NCBI RefSeq assembly: GCF_943736985.1
Contig: NZ_CALSFS010000001.1
Coordinates: 806,001-870,000 of the forward strand
Length of the DNA stretch: 64,000 nt
From: Clostridium sp. Marseille-Q2269
GTDB lineage: Bacteria > Bacillota > Clostridia > Clostridiales > Clostridiaceae
Direction: 5' to 3'
Shown: in pieces, positions 62,966 through 64,000 of the stretch
How positions within the stretch are numbered: position 1 is the first letter of the stretch
Layout of the letters: the number at the start of each line of letters is the position of its first letter
Position numbers and translations under genes: made by a program
The notes under the pieces: model-generated
Told to the model about the DNA's origin: nothing
Databases searched by the model: none
Seen by the model: only the letters and a program-made list of their open reading frames with translations

Positions 62966-63212
62966 GGAGTTATTCTATCTTCCCTTAGTTTAAAAAATGG
63001 GGATATGTGGTGTAAAAGGCGTTTGAACAAGATTAGAGATTCTTATTTGTTTTTGCAAAATATATGTATGTTCCAAATTATTGTCTGAGCGTTCAGCGAG
63101 TTATGATTTGGAACCATATATTTTAAGAAAAAACAAATTAGAATCTCTTATTGAAGTGAATTGCCTTTATAACCGCATATCCCTTTTTTAAACTAAGGGT
63201 AGTATAACTTCC
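62966..63212. repeat. Giant imperfect palindrome, about 247 bp
   Basis: Matching blocks lie in mirror order on both sides. These are CCCTTAGTTTAAAAAA with TTTTTTAAACTAAGGG, GGGATATGTGGT with ACCGCATATCCC, AGAGATTCTTATTTG with CAAATTAGAATCTCT, and GTTCCAAATTAT with ATGATTTGGAAC. The centre is CTGAGCGTTCAGCGAG. It lies between the AraC remnant and the DegT-type gene, immediately after that gene's stop on the minus strand. It may be a transposon end-pair, a stable RNA or an extreme terminator. Confidence 0.75.
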
Positions 63213-63230
63213 TGTTAAGTCGTAATTTCC

Positions 63231-64000
63231 TTATTTTCTATAGAAGTTCTTTATTGTTTCACAAACAAAATCTACTTCTTCTTCTTTTAATTCTGGATGT
63301 ATTGGTAATGCTAAAATTTCTTTTGATACTTTTTCTGCCACTGGGAAATCTCCTTCTTTGTGACCTAAGTAGCTAAAGCATTTTTGCATGTGTAATGGAA
63401 TTGGATAGTAGATACTGTTTCCTATTTGATTTTCTTTTAAGTGAGCTACTAATTCATCTCTTCTTTCAGCACGAATATTGAATACATAGTATACTGGTTT
63501 TTGATCTCCTTTTATTTTAGGGAATCTTATTTCAGATACATCTTTTAATCTTTCCATATACATATCAGCTATTTCTGCTCTTTTTTCAATAGCATTATTT
63601 ATATATTTTAATTTTACTGAAAGTACAGCAGCTTGAATACTATCTAATCTTGAATTATATCCTATATAATCATAGTGGTATTTTTTAGATGCTCCATGAA
63701 CTCTAAACATTTTAGTTTTTTCTGCTAATTCATCACTATTAGTAACTATCATACCACCGTCACCATATCCACCTAATGTTTTAGTTGGGAAGAATGAGAA
63801 TATACCCATATCTCCTATAGTTCCTGAATGTCTATAACTATCTCCGTTTCCCTTCCATCTCATTCCGAAGGCTTCTGCTGCATCTTCTAAAACTCTTAAA
63901 TCATGTTTATTGGCTATTTCCATTATTCTATCCATGTTATTCATTTGTGAAAATAAATGAATTGGAAGTATTCCCTTTGTTTTTGAAGTTATTTTTGATT
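63231..64000 (-). CDS. DegT/DnrJ/EryC1-type sugar aminotransferase, 5' end cut by window
   Basis: The C-terminal 256 residues of a PLP-dependent nucleotide-sugar aminotransferase are visible. The catalytic Lys is in IGDMGIFSFFPTKTLGGYGD, VLEDAAEAFG holds the Asp that binds the ring nitrogen, and VHGASKKYHYDYIGYNSRLD is the conserved substrate region. The frame stays open to the window end, with SKTKGILPIHLFSQ before the first Met. It makes amino sugars for surface glycans or flagellar glycosylation. It lies alone here, so a polysaccharide cluster probably continues to the right. Confidence 0.9.
   Translation of the reverse strand, partial: SKITSKTKGILPIHLFSQMNNMDRIMEIANKHDLRVLEDAAEAFGMRWKGNGDSYRHSGTIGDMGIFSFFPTKTLGGYGDGGMIVTNSDELAEKTKMFRVHGASKKYHYDYIGYNSRLDSIQAAVLSVKLKYINNAIEKRAEIADMYMERLKDVSEIRFPKIKGDQKPVYYVFNIRAERRDELVAHLKENQIGNSIYYPIPLHMQKCFSYLGHKEGDFPVAEKVSKEILALPIHPELKEEEVDFVCETIKNFYRK

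Overview
The window is about 64 kb of very AT-rich, low-GC Firmicute DNA. It uses AGA/ATA-rich codons, strong AGGAGG-type ribosome binding sites and frequent TTG/GTG starts. Gene content (anaerobic cobalamin synthesis with CbiM/CbiN, large Opp and PTS operons, a secreted papain-like protease with a clostridial lectin-like domain, a CD3324-type protein) fits a proteolytic Clostridium of the C. botulinum group I / C. sporogenes type. That assignment is inference from content; no rRNA or tRNA gene is present to confirm it.

Left third (1-20 kb). A long minus-strand tetrapyrrole/cobalamin cluster starts at a cobalamin riboswitch with its own terminator (about 12.77-13.06 kb). It runs through cobQ/cbiP, cbiB, a CobD-like decarboxylase, cbiM-cbiN-cbiQ, a nonsense-mutated precorrin-2 dehydrogenase, hemC, a cobA-hemD fusion, a small zinc-ribbon protein, hemB, cbiA and the start of cbiC. 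No cbiO, hemA or hemL is seen. Upstream lie a Crp/Fnr regulator, a pyroglutamate module (gamma-glutamylcyclotransferase, pcp and a badly decayed DUF969/DUF979 permease pair), a TipA-like MerR regulator, cobU, and an unusual SF1-helicase/LexA-peptidase fusion.

Middle (21-48 kb). A GntR regulator, a YczE-like membrane protein and an SsnA/8-oxoguanine-deaminase-like amidohydrolase face a polar amino-acid ABC transporter operon that ends in an opine-dehydrogenase-like gene. A mannose-family PTS operon with an unrecognised 829-residue protein, read divergently from an RpiR regulator, sits inside what looks like a biotin-related operon: MaoC-like, BioY and thiolase upstream, acyl-CoA ligase downstream. 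A BirA-like operator overlaps the promoter of that operon. A complete oppABCDF operon follows.

Right third (48-64 kb). Mostly short accessory genes: a C1 peptidase lacking the usual Asn motif, an HD hydrolase, a frameshifted ThrE-type exporter pair, a Cys-rich small protein, two DUF2382 proteins, a flavin-binding PNPOx-like protein behind a possible attenuator, an XRE regulator overlapping an ABC exporter, RidA, a CD3324-like protein, an esterase beside a wrecked AraC regulator, a giant palindrome, and the 3' part of a DegT/DnrJ aminotransferase. A family of AT-rich palindromic repeats is scattered through 52-61 kb.

Broken genes are numerous: precorrin-2 dehydrogenase, DUF969/DUF979, thiolase, ThrE N-half, GNAT, hexapeptide transferase and AraC. 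Several small inverted-repeat elements look like MITEs; one supplies the stop codon of the acyl-CoA ligase. Single-base lesions could be sequencing errors, but DUF969/979 and AraC carry several independent lesions each and are real decay.
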